The notes: generated by a model from the letters alone, not told the origin. 64,000 nt of DNA from Clostridium tertium (GCF_017873245.1 NZ_JAGGJY010000005.1:1-64000), one strand, 5' to 3'; positions 48,306 to 57,155 are shown, numbered from the stretch's first letter. Program-made: numbers and translations.

Positions 48306-48440
48306 CATTAAGAGGGAGTAGTAAAAAATATAACATCAACATTCGCGGCCTATCGGTCTGGTGTTATATACCATCTTGGTTACGAGACTTTTAATACAGT
48401 TTTTCATAAAGTGAAAATTGTATTAAGAGTCTCTTTTTGT
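48306..48440 (+). ncRNA. yybP-ykoY (manganese) riboswitch with terminator
   Basis: AAGAGGGAGTAG at the start and CTTGGTTACGAGAC at the end of the aptamer are the conserved loop sequences of the yybP-ykoY class, which senses Mn2+. P1 forms from ATTAAGAG and CTTTTAAT. The 3' P1 strand is also part of a terminator arm: GAGACTTTTAATACAG (48384-48399) pairs with the segment ending AAGAGTCTC (48425-48433), followed by T5. Metal binding should therefore favour P1, prevent termination and switch the exporter on. It precedes a P-type ATPase by about 80 bases, a known gene association. Confidence 0.88.
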
Positions 48441-48521
48441 TTATAGACTCATATATTTCTAGGCTAATTTTTTTTATTAGAACACAAAATATTATTATTA
48501 AATAAGTTTGGAGGAGTTATT

Positions 48522-51185
48522 ATGGAGAAGTTTTTTTCAAAACACCATGAAGAAGTATTAAAAAATTTTAATGTATCTAAAAGTGGCTTATCTGAAAATC
48601 AAATTAAAGAAAACTTAGACAAGTTTGGATATAACCAATTAACTGAAAAACAAAAACAAACTATAATGCAAGTTTTCTTAAGCCAATTTAAAGATTTACT
48701 TGTAATTATACTAATTATCGCTGCAATTATATCCGCAGCAACAGGTAATCTAGAAAGTACCTTAGTTATATTTGCTGTTATTATTCTTAATTCAATTTTA
48801 GGTACAGTTCAACACTTTAAGGCAGAAGCATCCTTAGATAGTTTAAAAGCGCTATCTTCGCCATCTGCAAAAGTTTATAGAAATGGTAAGAAAGTTGAAG
48901 TTCAGTCTAAAGAAATTGTTCCTGGAGATATATTAATATTAGAGGCTGGTGATATGGTAGCAGCTGATGGTAGAATAATCGAAAACTTTTCTCTTCAAGT
49001 AAATGAGAGTTCATTAACTGGAGAATCTGAAAGTGTAAATAAATTTATTGATATAATAGAAAAAGAAGAAATAGCTTTAGGAGACCAAAAAAATATGGTT
49101 TTCTCTGGATCTTTAGTTACTTATGGTAGAGCTTTAGTTGTTGTTACTGCTACAGGAATGAATACTGAAATAGGTAAAATAGCTCACTTAATGGAAGAAA
49201 CTCAGGAAAAGCAAACTCCACTACAAGCTAGCTTAGATGACTTTAGTAAAAAATTAGCTATAGGAATTTTAGTAATTTGTGTTTTAGTTTTTGGTCTTAG
49301 CTTATACAGAGGAACACCTATGTTAGATTCCCTTATGTTTGCTGTTGCTTTAGCCGTTGCAGCTATACCAGAAGCTTTAAGTTCAATCGTTACAATTGTA
49401 CTAGCCTTAGGAACTCAAAAAATGGCAAAAGAAAATGCTATTATTAAAAAGCTTAGAGCTGTTGAAGGATTAGGTTCTGTATCTGTTATTTGTTCTGATA
49501 AAACTGGAACGTTAACTCAAAACAAAATGACCGTAAAGAAAGTTTATCTTGATAATAAATTAATTGATGGAGAAGATTTAGATTTAAATGACGAACTTAC
49601 AAACTACTTAGTAAATAGTTCTATTTTATGTAATGATTCTACATCTAAAGATGGTGTTGAAATTGGTGATCCTACAGAAGTTGCACTTGTTAACTTAGGT
49701 CATAAATTATCTTTAGATGAAATAGAAATAAGAAAATCTCACGGAAGATTAGCTGAATTACCTTTTGATTCTGATAGAAAACTTATGAGTACTCTTCATA
49801 AATTTGATAATAAAAACTTGATGTTTACTAAAGGTGCTTTCGATGTATTATTAGATAGAATTGTAAAAATTAAAACATCTACAGGTGTAAGAGATATAAC
49901 TTATGAAGATAAGCAAAATATAATAAATGCAAATAAACAATTATCACAAAGCGGATTAAGAGTTTTAGCTTTTGCTTATAAAGAATTTGCAAATCCAGAT
50001 TATTTATCTTTAGATGATGAAAATAATTATACATTTATGGGTCTTATTTCAATGATAGATCCACCAAGAGTAGAATCTGCAGAAGCAGTTAGAGATTGTA
50101 TAACAGCTGGAATAAAACCAGTAATGATTACTGGTGACCATAAGATAACAGCATCAGCAATTGCAAAGCAAATAGGTATCCTTAGAGATGGCGATAGAGC
50201 TATTGAAGGCTTAGAACTTGATAAAATGTCAGATGAAGAATTAAAAAACAATATCGAACATATTTCAGTCTATGCTAGAGTTTCTCCTGAGCATAAGATT
50301 AGAATAGTTAAAGCATGGCAAGAAAAAAATGAAATAGTTGCTATGACTGGAGATGGAGTTAATGATGCTCCTGCACTTAAGCAAGCTGATATTGGAATAG
50401 CAATGGGTATAACAGGAACAGAAGTATCAAAAGATGCTGCTTCTGTAATATTAACAGACGATAACTTTGCAACAATAGTTAAATCTGTAGCAAATGGAAG
50501 AAATATTTATAAGAATATAAAGAACTCTATTAAGTTCCTATTATCAGGTAATACTTCTGGTATATTATCAGTATTATATACTTCATTAATGGCTTTACCA
50601 ATGCCATTCCATGCAGTACATTTATTATTTATAAATTTATTAACTGATAGTTTACCTGCTATTGCAATAGGTATGGAAAAATCTAAAAAAGATTTATTAA
50701 AAGATAAACCTAGAGCTAGAAATTCATCTATTTTATCAAAAGATTTTATATATGAAGTTGCAGCTGAAGGTTTTGTTATAGCAGTATTTACCTTAATAGC
50801 TTTCTATATAGGATTAAAAACTGATAGTAATGTTGCTTCTACTATGGCTTTTGCAACACTTTGTTTAGCAAGATTATTCCATGGATTTAACTGTAGAGGT
50901 GATAGATCAATATTCTCAATTGGTTTATTCTCAAATAGATATAGCTGGGCAGCATTTGGAGTAGGTTTATTATTTTTAAATTCAGTACTATTTGTACCAT
51001 TTTTACAAAATTTATTCGAAGTATCAGATTTAACAGGATCTCAAGTAGGTTATATTTACTTATTAGCATTTATACCAACTTTAATTATTCAAGCTGTTAA
51101 AGTTATAAGAGATGCTATTAACGATAGAAAGCATACTAATATATCTTCTTCTGATGAAAAAGAGGAAGTTGGAAAAGTAGCATAA
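48522..51185 (+). CDS. P-type cation ATPase (P2-type), probable Mn2+/Ca2+ exporter
   Basis: An 887-residue P2-type ATPase: N-terminal actuator with VNESSLTGESESV, M4 motif AAIPEALSSIV, phosphorylation site SDKTGTLTQNKM, nucleotide-binding KGAFDVLL, hinge MTGDGVNDAPALKQADIGIA and a C-terminal set of helices (LLFINLLTDSLPAIAIGME). Close in layout to Ca2+-ATPases of Gram-positives, but the Mn2+ riboswitch upstream points to Mn2+ efflux, as for riboswitch-linked ATPases such as YoaB. GGAGGAG precedes the ATG. Confidence 0.92.
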   Translation: MEKFFSKHHEEVLKNFNVSKSGLSENQIKENLDKFGYNQLTEKQKQTIMQVFLSQFKDLLVIILIIAAIISAATGNLESTLVIFAVIILNSILGTVQHFKAEASLDSLKALSSPSAKVYRNGKKVEVQSKEIVPGDILILEAGDMVAADGRIIENFSLQVNESSLTGESESVNKFIDIIEKEEIALGDQKNMVFSGSLVTYGRALVVVTATGMNTEIGKIAHLMEETQEKQTPLQASLDDFSKKLAIGILVICVLVFGLSLYRGTPMLDSLMFAVALAVAAIPEALSSIVTIVLALGTQKMAKENAIIKKLRAVEGLGSVSVICSDKTGTLTQNKMTVKKVYLDNKLIDGEDLDLNDELTNYLVNSSILCNDSTSKDGVEIGDPTEVALVNLGHKLSLDEIEIRKSHGRLAELPFDSDRKLMSTLHKFDNKNLMFTKGAFDVLLDRIVKIKTSTGVRDITYEDKQNIINANKQLSQSGLRVLAFAYKEFANPDYLSLDDENNYTFMGLISMIDPPRVESAEAVRDCITAGIKPVMITGDHKITASAIAKQIGILRDGDRAIEGLELDKMSDEELKNNIEHISVYARVSPEHKIRIVKAWQEKNEIVAMTGDGVNDAPALKQADIGIAMGITGTEVSKDAASVILTDDNFATIVKSVANGRNIYKNIKNSIKFLLSGNTSGILSVLYTSLMALPMPFHAVHLLFINLLTDSLPAIAIGMEKSKKDLLKDKPRARNSSILSKDFIYEVAAEGFVIAVFTLIAFYIGLKTDSNVASTMAFATLCLARLFHGFNCRGDRSIFSIGLFSNRYSWAAFGVGLLFLNSVLFVPFLQNLFEVSDLTGSQVGYIYLLAFIPTLIIQAVKVIRDAINDRKHTNISSSDEKEEVGKVA

Positions 51186-51256
51186 TAACAATTGATAATG
51201 GATAATTGACAATTAAGGTGGAAATTCATCAAAGATGAATTTCTGCCTTTTTCATT
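51186..51256. repeat. Intergenic repeat with hairpin after the P-type ATPase
   Basis: AACAATTGATAATGGATAAT then TGACAATTAAGG, followed by the hairpin GAAATTCATC AAA GATGAATTTC and CCTTTTTC. The first part belongs to the dispersed CAATTGATAAT family; the hairpin with its T-run may serve as the ATPase terminator. Confidence 0.55.
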
Positions 51257-51338
51257 TTTAAAAATGTTTTTAATGTAAAACTTGTTTATATTTTTGTTTA
51301 TTTAAATATTTTAAATAAAGTATTAATTTATATTTATC

Positions 51339-52025
51339 TTATAACTTTAAATCTGTGTTTATTTCAAATTCAGGCATACCAAATGCATATGGTGCTATTT
51401 CATAATAAGGAAAATGTATTATTAATTTACCGTCTTTTATATAGAAGCTTTGATTATCCTTAATTCCTTGAAACCCTTCTTTACCTGTAAAATAATAATC
51501 AGGATGTTTATTAATTTCTTTTTGTATTTCTTCATTTATAAATTTTTTATAGTCATACCCTTTATCAAATAAATCTTTTAATTGTAGCTTTTCGCCTTTA
51601 TCCATACTTACATTATAAGTTTTCCTAGTAGTAATCCCATGAGCTCCACCACTAAACTGATAATAATCTATATAGAAGCTTAAAATTTTTTTATCATTAG
51701 TTAAACTATAATTTGCTTTCATTTCATATGGAACTGTTGGTTTAAAATCTTCACTTACATCCTTTGTATCTTTTATCCACATAGTAGTCCAATCTAATAT
51801 TTCCTTGTTGATAACTTTTTCGCCATTTTTATTACTTAAACCAATTATTTGAGGAATTTCGACATTTATATTTATAAATTCAGTATATTCCTTAATAGTT
51901 TTATCCACAAGTATTGGATTTTCGACAGCGTTACCATTTAATTTTATCAACATCCCCTGTGGATAAATGTGGACAAGATTTATTAATATTATGATTCCTA
52001 TTATTGATCTTATAGCCTTCTTCAT
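51339..52025 (-). CDS. Secreted DUF4163/DUF3298 protein
   Basis: A 228-residue protein with an N-terminal membrane/signal helix (AIRSIIGIIILINLVHI). Residues of about 50-130 (MKANYSLTNDKKILSFYIDY) fit DUF4163 and the remainder (YQFSGGAHGITTRKTYNVSM and LKLQLKDLF-like segments, IHFPYYEIAPYAFGMPEF) fits DUF3298, the pair found in RsiV and PdaC extracytoplasmic regions. Likely anchored outside the membrane; in PdaC and RsiV the pair relates to cell-wall or lysozyme sensing. DnaA-box-like sequences flank its start. Confidence 0.8.
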   Translation of the reverse strand: MKKAIRSIIGIIILINLVHIYPQGMLIKLNGNAVENPILVDKTIKEYTEFININVEIPQIIGLSNKNGEKVINKEILDWTTMWIKDTKDVSEDFKPTVPYEMKANYSLTNDKKILSFYIDYYQFSGGAHGITTRKTYNVSMDKGEKLQLKDLFDKGYDYKKFINEEIQKEINKHPDYYFTGKEGFQGIKDNQSFYIKDGKLIIHFPYYEIAPYAFGMPEFEINTDLKL

Positions 52026-52273
52026 ATACCATATCTCCTATTTCTATAAATTGTAGTAATTTTCAGTATTTTTTATAATTATCTATATATTATATTATTT
52101 ACAGTAGTGTGGATAATTATTAACATTACTTTCAACATAGTGTACACAACTTATCCACATGGACATGTGGATTATGTGTGTAACATACAGATTTTTACTG
52201 GAATCTCCCATAACTTTCTACGCCATAAATTTGACAAGCCCTTTAATAAAGCCACTTTAAAGCCTGTGGATAA
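51959..52273. other. Cluster of DnaA-box sequences
   Basis: Four exact copies of TTATCCACA/TGTGGATAA lie at 51959-51967, 52109-52117, 52151-52159 and 52265-52273, plus a one-mismatch copy TGTGGATTA at 52166-52174. The flanks are A/T-rich. The first copy lies inside the 5' end of the DUF4163 gene. The rest of this 332-base gap (52026-52357) has no gene except the rluF terminator. No dnaA or dnaN is nearby, so this is not obviously oriC. Confidence 0.7.
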
Positions 52274-52312
52274 CTTTTTATACCTTTTAATAAAAACCTC
52301 AAATTAATAACA

Positions 52313-52356
52313 AAGAAGTCACAGATTACTAATAATATTAGAATCTATGACTTCTT
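52313..52356 (-). terminator. Terminator after rluF
   Basis: AAGAAGTCACAGATT pairs with AATCTATGACTTCTT with one mismatch around a 14-base loop; directly past the rluF stop. Confidence 0.75.
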
Positions 52357-52357
52357 A

Positions 52358-53134
52358 TTAATCAAATTCCTTTGTCTTACCTGAATTACTTATTAAATTA
52401 TTTAGTCCTTTAAGCTCTTTTGAAGTTAAGTTTCTCCACTCTCCTATTTTTAATCTTTCTATATTTATATTCATTATTCTTATTCTATTCAACTTAACTA
52501 CATTATATCCCAAAGCTTCACACATTCTTCTTATTTGCCTATTCATACCCTGTGTTAAAATTATTCTAAAAGTATTTTTATTTTCTTTTGTAACAATGCA
52601 TTTTTTAGTTATTGTTCCTAAAATTTTTACACCACTAGACATAGATTTTATAAACTTTTCATCAATAGGCTTATCAACAGTAACTATATACTCTTTTTCA
52701 TGATTGTTTCCAGCCCTCAATATCTTATTTACTACATCTCCATCGTTTGTTAGTAGTATCAATCCTTGAGAATCTTTATCTAACCTTCCTATTGGAAATA
52801 TTCTCTTTTTATGATTTACAAAATCTACTATATTTCCTTTAACCTTTTTTTCTGTAGTACATGTAATTCCTACAGGTTTATTTAAAGCTATATAAACTAA
52901 TTCATCTACTTTCTTTATAGACTTTCCATCTACCTTTACATCTGCTGATTCCTTAACCTTAGTTCCCATAACTGCCTTTATTCCATCTACAGTTACTCTA
53001 CCATTTTCGATTAACTTATCTGCTTCTCTCCTTGAACAAAATCCTGTTTCACTTATGAATTTATTTAGCCTTATTTCAGGGCCTCTATCATTATGTATTA
53101 TTACAAATTTATCTTCATTATTCTTTTGCTTCAT
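52358..53134 (-). CDS. rluF: 23S rRNA pseudouridine synthase RluF-like
   Basis: A 258-residue protein: an S4 RNA-binding domain ([20 protein letters not shown]) and an RsuA/RluB/E/F-type catalytic domain with [17 protein letters not shown], containing the catalytic Asp, and [15 protein letters not shown]. RluF modifies U2604 of 23S rRNA in E. coli; the short linker and motifs match RluF best. It lies 21 bases after the RsgI-like gene and may be co-transcribed with it. Confidence 0.88.
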   Translation of the reverse strand: MKQKNNEDKFVIIHNDRGPEIRLNKFISETGFCSRREADKLIENGRVTVDGIKAVMGTKVKESADVKVDGKSIKKVDELVYIALNKPVGITCTTEKKVKGNIVDFVNHKKRIFPIGRLDKDSQGLILLTNDGDVVNKILRAGNNHEKEYIVTVDKPIDEKFIKSMSSGVKILGTITKKCIVTKENKNTFRIILTQGMNRQIRRMCEALGYNVVKLNRIRIMNINIERLKIGEWRNLTSKELKGLNNLISNSGKTKEFD

Positions 53135-53155
53135 TTTCTATCACCTTTACAAAAC

Positions 53156-54151
53156 TTAAGGACTTACTTTATGTTCATCCCCAGAGTTATTAAATCTAAC
53201 TTGAATTTTTTGTTCCTCAATGAACTCCTCTGTTTTTTCTAAAGCATCGTATTTCAATTGGCTTCCAGTAACAGTTATAATAATCCCATTCTCAGGAATC
53301 ATATCATTGTTAAGTTCATATTCTAATATACTTTTTATGGAGATATCAATAGCTGAATTATCTACCTTTAATTCACTTAACATATTAGTACCTTTTTCTG
53401 TTTTACTATAAGAATCTATTATTCTATTAAACTTATTTACCTCTAGTGTTATAGCCGAAGTGGCATCTATAACTATAGTTTTATCAATTGCTCTATAACT
53501 AAATGCTCCTATAGCAAGAATAATTATAATTAAACTTAGCAATATTGATATTTGAAGTTTATATTTCTTTATACTTATTCCTTCCGTGCTAATAATATCT
53601 TCACCTATTTTATTATCTTTTCCAGATTTAACTTTTATAAACTCACCCTTTGAAGTTAATATAATTGCACTTTTAAACCCTTTATTAAGTATAAGTCCTC
53701 TATGTTCTGATACTTGCATTATTTGTGAGATTTCATCTACCCCTAAAATATTTATTGCTTCTACAACTTGTATATATTCTTGTAAATATTTATAATTAGG
53801 ATTAGAAAATATAACTACATATGCTACAATATACTCCCTCCACGCTTGTAAGAATTCTCTTTCAACTGGTGTTCTTTTAAGAAGTCTATTTATAGGAAAC
53901 TTCTTTGTTTCACTTAAATAATCAAATAATTCAACATCTTCAATTATAAAATATGCTATATTCAAAATTTTATTTCTTATAGAGTAAGATGGATATTCAT
54001 GAGCCAAATCTTTTATAAGTATTTTATAAGTCAATAGTTCTTCTTTTAAACTTTCTATTTCTTCTGCTCTTTTTTCAATTGCATCATCCAAAGTTACACT
54101 TGATGGAGATTTAGTCGAAAATTTATATTTATCATTTTGAAAACCACTCAT
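53156..54151 (-). CDS. SigI C-terminal-like domain fused to an RsgI-type anti-sigma/membrane protein
   Basis: A 331-residue protein in four parts. Residues of about 25-130 (EEIESLKEELLTYKILIKD, PSYSIRNKILNIAYFI, KKFPINRLLKRTPVEREFLQ, YIVAYVVIFSNPNYKYLQEY) resemble the C-terminal DNA-binding domain of sigma-I factors. Residues 148-190 (HRGLILNKGFKSAIILTSKG then EFIKVKSGKDNKIGEDI) match the RsgI N-terminal anti-sigma domain. A membrane helix follows (about 200-222), then an extracytoplasmic domain (VIDATSAITLEVNKFNRIID) like that of RsgI, but DATSA replaces the usual D-x-NPS motif. No sigma region 2 is present. GGAGGAG precedes the ATG. It is 14 bases after a class D sortase gene. Function unknown; possibly a membrane-bound decoy or self-inhibited regulator. 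Confidence 0.75.
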   Translation of the reverse strand: MSGFQNDKYKFSTKSPSSVTLDDAIEKRAEEIESLKEELLTYKILIKDLAHEYPSYSIRNKILNIAYFIIEDVELFDYLSETKKFPINRLLKRTPVEREFLQAWREYIVAYVVIFSNPNYKYLQEYIQVVEAINILGVDEISQIMQVSEHRGLILNKGFKSAIILTSKGEFIKVKSGKDNKIGEDIISTEGISIKKYKLQISILLSLIIIILAIGAFSYRAIDKTIVIDATSAITLEVNKFNRIIDSYSKTEKGTNMLSELKVDNSAIDISIKSILEYELNNDMIPENGIIITVTGSQLKYDALEKTEEFIEEQKIQVRFNNSGDEHKVSP

Positions 54152-54165
54152 TCTTCTCCTCCACT

Positions 54166-54765
54166 TTATAAATCTTTAGTTTCTACAAGCTTTCCTTTTA
54201 CTACAACTCTTTCTTTTGCTCCTACTGTACAAGTTATTAATGTTATAGTAGCATCGTCCGTATTATCAAGTACATCTACTCTACTTGGATCAACTATAAA
54301 GTTCTCAGTCACTTTATATATATATTCCTTTTTATTTGCTTTAACTATTACTTCATCTTCAGCCTCAACCTTATATAGATTAACAAATGCTTCTGAATAA
54401 TCAGATACTCTATGGCCTGCAACTGCAAAATTCCCCTTTTCACCCGGTTTTACTGAAGTCTCAAAATGTCCTAAGTAATACTGAAGAATATCATCTGTTA
54501 TTCCCTCAACCAATCCTTGGGATAAATTTATACTAGGAATTTCAATTAAAGCAACAGGCTCATATCCATTAATTGATATTTCTTGTTTGCCTTCACTTCC
54601 ATCCTCAGGATCTTCACTTATAACTTGCTCTAAAATATTTTGAAGCTCCTTTTGTTTTTTTGATGTCTCCATTTTTTTATAAACAATTGATACAATTAAA
54701 GCTAGTCCAACTATAATTAAAATAATGCCTATCCCTCTTCTAATCTTTTCTTTCAAAACCCTCAT
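54166..54765 (-). CDS. Class D-type sortase
   Basis: A 199-residue membrane-anchored transpeptidase: basic N-terminus and one helix (GIGIILIIVGLALIVSIVYK), then the sortase beta barrel with catalytic His in FAVAGHRVSDYS (about 118), Cys in TLITCTVGAKE (about 179) and Arg in KERVVVKG. The domain order and sequence fit class D sortases of clostridia. GGGGG immediately precedes the ATG; a TTG at codon 4 is an alternative start. Its surface-protein substrates are not evident in this window. Confidence 0.88.
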   Translation of the reverse strand: MRVLKEKIRRGIGIILIIVGLALIVSIVYKKMETSKKQKELQNILEQVISEDPEDGSEGKQEISINGYEPVALIEIPSINLSQGLVEGITDDILQYYLGHFETSVKPGEKGNFAVAGHRVSDYSEAFVNLYKVEAEDEVIVKANKKEYIYKVTENFIVDPSRVDVLDNTDDATITLITCTVGAKERVVVKGKLVETKDL

Positions 54766-54875
54766 CCCCCAATAAACATTTATACTAATTTATCATATAT
54801 TATATCATAAACAGTTAGAGACTTTTACCATAATATATATTTTTTCATAGTCTATTAATATTTTAGGAGTAACTT

Positions 54876-55052
54876 ATGAATAGAAAAATAATTTATGTAG
54901 ATTTTGTATTTAAACGCAGGAAACTTTCCTCACGAACTATACATTTTATTTATAAGATTAAAATTAAATTAAAACTCCTTATTAATAAAATATTTAAAAA
55001 GAAAAGGATAAAGAATAGTTCCAAAGTATATCCCTTTAAAAAAGTATTATAA
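54876..55052 (+). CDS. Small, highly basic ORF (58 residues)
   Basis: An ATG preceded by AGGAG at six bases opens a frame of 58 codons (MNRKIIYVDFVFKRRKLSSR at the start, ending FKKVL). It is very rich in Lys, Arg and Ile and has no cysteine. It lies between the divergent sortase and ispF genes in an otherwise unused gap. The ribosome binding site makes translation plausible; no family recognised, and chance in A-rich DNA cannot be excluded. Confidence 0.4.
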   Translation: MNRKIIYVDFVFKRRKLSSRTIHFIYKIKIKLKLLINKIFKKKRIKNSSKVYPFKKVL

Positions 55053-55127
55053 TACTCATAAATAAACTTTAATATAAAACCTATATTTATGGTAAAATAA
55101 TTCTATACTTAATTTAGAGGTGATAAA

Positions 55128-55604
55128 GTGAGGATAGGATTAGGATACGATGTACATCGTTTAGTTGAAGGAAGGGATTTAATAATAGGTGGCGTTAAGA
55201 TTCCTTATGAAAAAGGCTTACTTGGGCATTCAGATGCAGATGTATTGCTCCATGCAATTATGGATTCACTACTCGGTGCTTCAGCTCTTGGTGATATAGG
55301 AAAGCATTTTCCTGATACAGATGAAAAATACAAAGGAATTTCAAGTATAAAGCTTTTGGAGGAAGTTGGAAAGTTACTATTAAATAATGGATATTCTATA
55401 AATAATATAGATTCTACTATTATAGCTCAGAAACCCAAAATGGCTCCTTTCATACAACAAATGCGAGAAAACATAGCAAATGCGCTAAACATAGATTTAA
55501 TGCAAATTAATGTTAAAGCAACAACAGAAGAAGGATTGGGATTTACAGGAAACGGAGAAGGAATCTCTTCACAAAGCATATGTTTGTTAGAAGTGAATAG
55601 TTAA
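55128..55604 (+). CDS. ispF: 2-C-methyl-D-erythritol 2,4-cyclodiphosphate synthase
   Basis: A 158-residue Isp[18 protein letters not shown] (zinc ligands Asp8/His10), [36 protein letters not shown] and [16 protein letters not shown]. It is the fifth step of the non-mevalonate isoprenoid pathway. The start is GTG with AGAGGTG upstream. Its stop codon lies within a dispersed repeat. Confidence 0.97.
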   Translation: MRIGLGYDVHRLVEGRDLIIGGVKIPYEKGLLGHSDADVLLHAIMDSLLGASALGDIGKHFPDTDEKYKGISSIKLLEEVGKLLLNNGYSINNIDSTIIAQKPKMAPFIQQMRENIANALNIDLMQINVKATTEEGLGFTGNGEGISSQSICLLEVNS

Positions 55605-55721
55605 AAGTGAAAGAGTGAAAGAGTTATGGTAATAATTTAGCTTAGGATAAATTATATCATTATTCTATTAAAAAAATTCAGCTTGTCTGAATTTCATCCT
55701 TAACTCTTTCACCCTTTCACT
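55599..55721. repeat. Inverted intergenic repeat after ispF
   Basis: The left arm GTGAAAGAGTGAAAGAGTTA (55607-55626) and the right arm TAACTCTTTCACCCTTTCAC (55701-55720) are inverted copies; the inside carries ATTCAGCTTGTCTGAATTTC. Arms and centre recur near 47000-47062 and 32682-32795. The left arm starts at the ispF stop codon. Confidence 0.7.
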
Positions 55722-55758
55722 AAAAAAGTATGGCTCACATAAGAAAGCCATACTTTTT
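55722..55758. terminator. Bidirectional terminator between ispF and the NhaC-family gene
   Basis: AAAAAGTATGGCT pairs with AGCCATACTTTTT around 10 bases, with T-runs on both strands. It suits the convergent genes on either side. Confidence 0.85.
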
Positions 55759-55790
55759 TTCTGGTTTATATATTAATTTTTACAACAGCC

Positions 55791-57068
55791 TTATTTATTT
55801 CTCCAGTGTATGTATATAGCTATTATAGCACATATCCCCATTAAATAGGGATAAAATAAAAATTTCATTATTGCAAATGGTGATAATGCTGCTAGTCCTG
55901 CTGCTGATATTAGCTGTGCTCCATATGGTATTATTCCTTGGAATACACATGAAAACATATCCAATATCCCTGCAACTCTTTTTGGTTCTAAATCAAATTC
56001 ATTAGAGATATCTTTGGCTATTGGGCCCACAGTTACAATTGCAACTGTATTATTAGCTGTACATATATCTACTAAGCTTACTAGCATAGCAATCCCATAT
56101 TCTGCTCCTCTTTTGCTTTTAAAATTCTTTAATCCTTTATTAAGAATAAAGTCTATTCCCCCATTGAATTTAATAATTTCTATAGTTCCTGCTATAAGAA
56201 TTGAAATTATTATAAGTTCACTCATTCCAGATATTCCACTTGATATAGAATTGAATAATCCTATTATATCAAAACTTCCAAATATAAACCCAACTACTCC
56301 TGATGATAAAATTCCAAGTAATAAAACAACTATTACATTAACTCCAAGCAATGCTGTTACTATAACTATTATATATGGTAAAATCTTAAATAAATTAAAT
56401 TCTAGTGCTTCTAAATTAATTACTGCAGCATTTTTAGTTAATAACATAAATATTAATGCAGTTATTATAGCAGCTGGAAGAACTATTTTAAAGTTCATTT
56501 TAAACTTATCTTTCATTTCACACCCTTGAGTTCTAGTTGCAGCTATAGTTGTATCAGATATTATTGAAAGATTGTCTCCAAACATAGATCCACTAACTAC
56601 TGCCCCTACAGCTAATGCAGTTGCTATCCCTGTTTTGTCTGCTATCCCTACAGCTATTGGTACCAAAGCAACTATAGTTCCCATAGATGTTCCTATAGAT
56701 AGAGCTATAAAACATCCTATAACAAATATTCCTGGTATTAATAAACTACTTGGCAATAATGAAAGCCCTAAATTCACAGTAGAATCTACTGCTCCCATAT
56801 CTTTTGCTACCTGCGCAAATGCTCCTGCTAATATAAATATGATTATCATAAGCAGAATATTAGTGTTTCCCGCACCTTTACAAAAAATTTCTACTTTCTC
56901 ATCAAATTTTATTTTTCTATTCATAATCAATGCTGTTAAAGCAGCTGCTAAAAATGGGACAATTACAGATACAGCATAGAAATCTTTTGCCACTATTGAC
57001 GTTCCTAAATAAACTAATAAAAATACTCCTAATGGAATTAAAGCTAGTCCATTTCCTTTATTCTTCAA
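55791..57068 (-). CDS. metT: NhaC-family transporter, predicted methionine transporter
   Basis: A 425-residue protein with 11-12 helices of the NhaC Na+/H+ antiporter superfamily: ALSIGTSMGTIVALVPIA, GSMFGDNLSIISDTTIAATR and VDICTANNTVAIVTVGPIAK. The SAM-I riboswitch directly upstream places it in the group predicted from comparative genomics to carry methionine (MetT), not in Na+ homeostasis. The start is TTG at 57068 with GGAGAG nine bases upstream. Methionine specificity is inferred from the riboswitch. Confidence 0.82.
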   Translation of the reverse strand: MKNKGNGLALIPLGVFLLVYLGTSIVAKDFYAVSVIVPFLAAALTALIMNRKIKFDEKVEIFCKGAGNTNILLMIIIFILAGAFAQVAKDMGAVDSTVNLGLSLLPSSLLIPGIFVIGCFIALSIGTSMGTIVALVPIAVGIADKTGIATALAVGAVVSGSMFGDNLSIISDTTIAATRTQGCEMKDKFKMNFKIVLPAAIITALIFMLLTKNAAVINLEALEFNLFKILPYIIVIVTALLGVNVIVVLLLGILSSGVVGFIFGSFDIIGLFNSISSGISGMSELIIISILIAGTIEIIKFNGGIDFILNKGLKNFKSKRGAEYGIAMLVSLVDICTANNTVAIVTVGPIAKDISNEFDLEPKRVAGILDMFSCVFQGIIPYGAQLISAAGLAALSPFAIMKFLFYPYLMGICAIIAIYIHWRNK

Positions 57069-57124
57069 AGCCTTCTTCTCTCCTTTTATAATAAATTATT
57101 TTATAAAATGTAAACTTTCAAAAT

Positions 57125-57155
57125 AAAAAAGCCTCTGCAGAAATACAGAAGCTTT
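57125..57155 (-). terminator. Riboswitch-controlled terminator
   Basis: On the minus strand AAAGCTTCTG and CAGAGGCTTT pair and are followed by T4-T6. It lies between the SAM aptamer and the transporter gene and is the expected SAM-dependent off switch. Confidence 0.85.

Noticed and set aside
51959..52273. Chromosomal replication origin
   Set aside because: DnaA boxes are present but no dnaA, dnaN, recF or gyrB genes or clear unwinding element accompany them; kept only as a DnaA-box cluster.
52107..52307. 66-codon plus-strand frame in the DnaA-box region
   Set aside because: No convincing ribosome binding site and composition typical of random A/T-rich DNA; the DnaA boxes explain the sequence better.
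56014..56979. Two long plus-strand frames over the NhaC-family gene
   Set aside because: Antisense shadows of a membrane protein gene; no ribosome binding sites.
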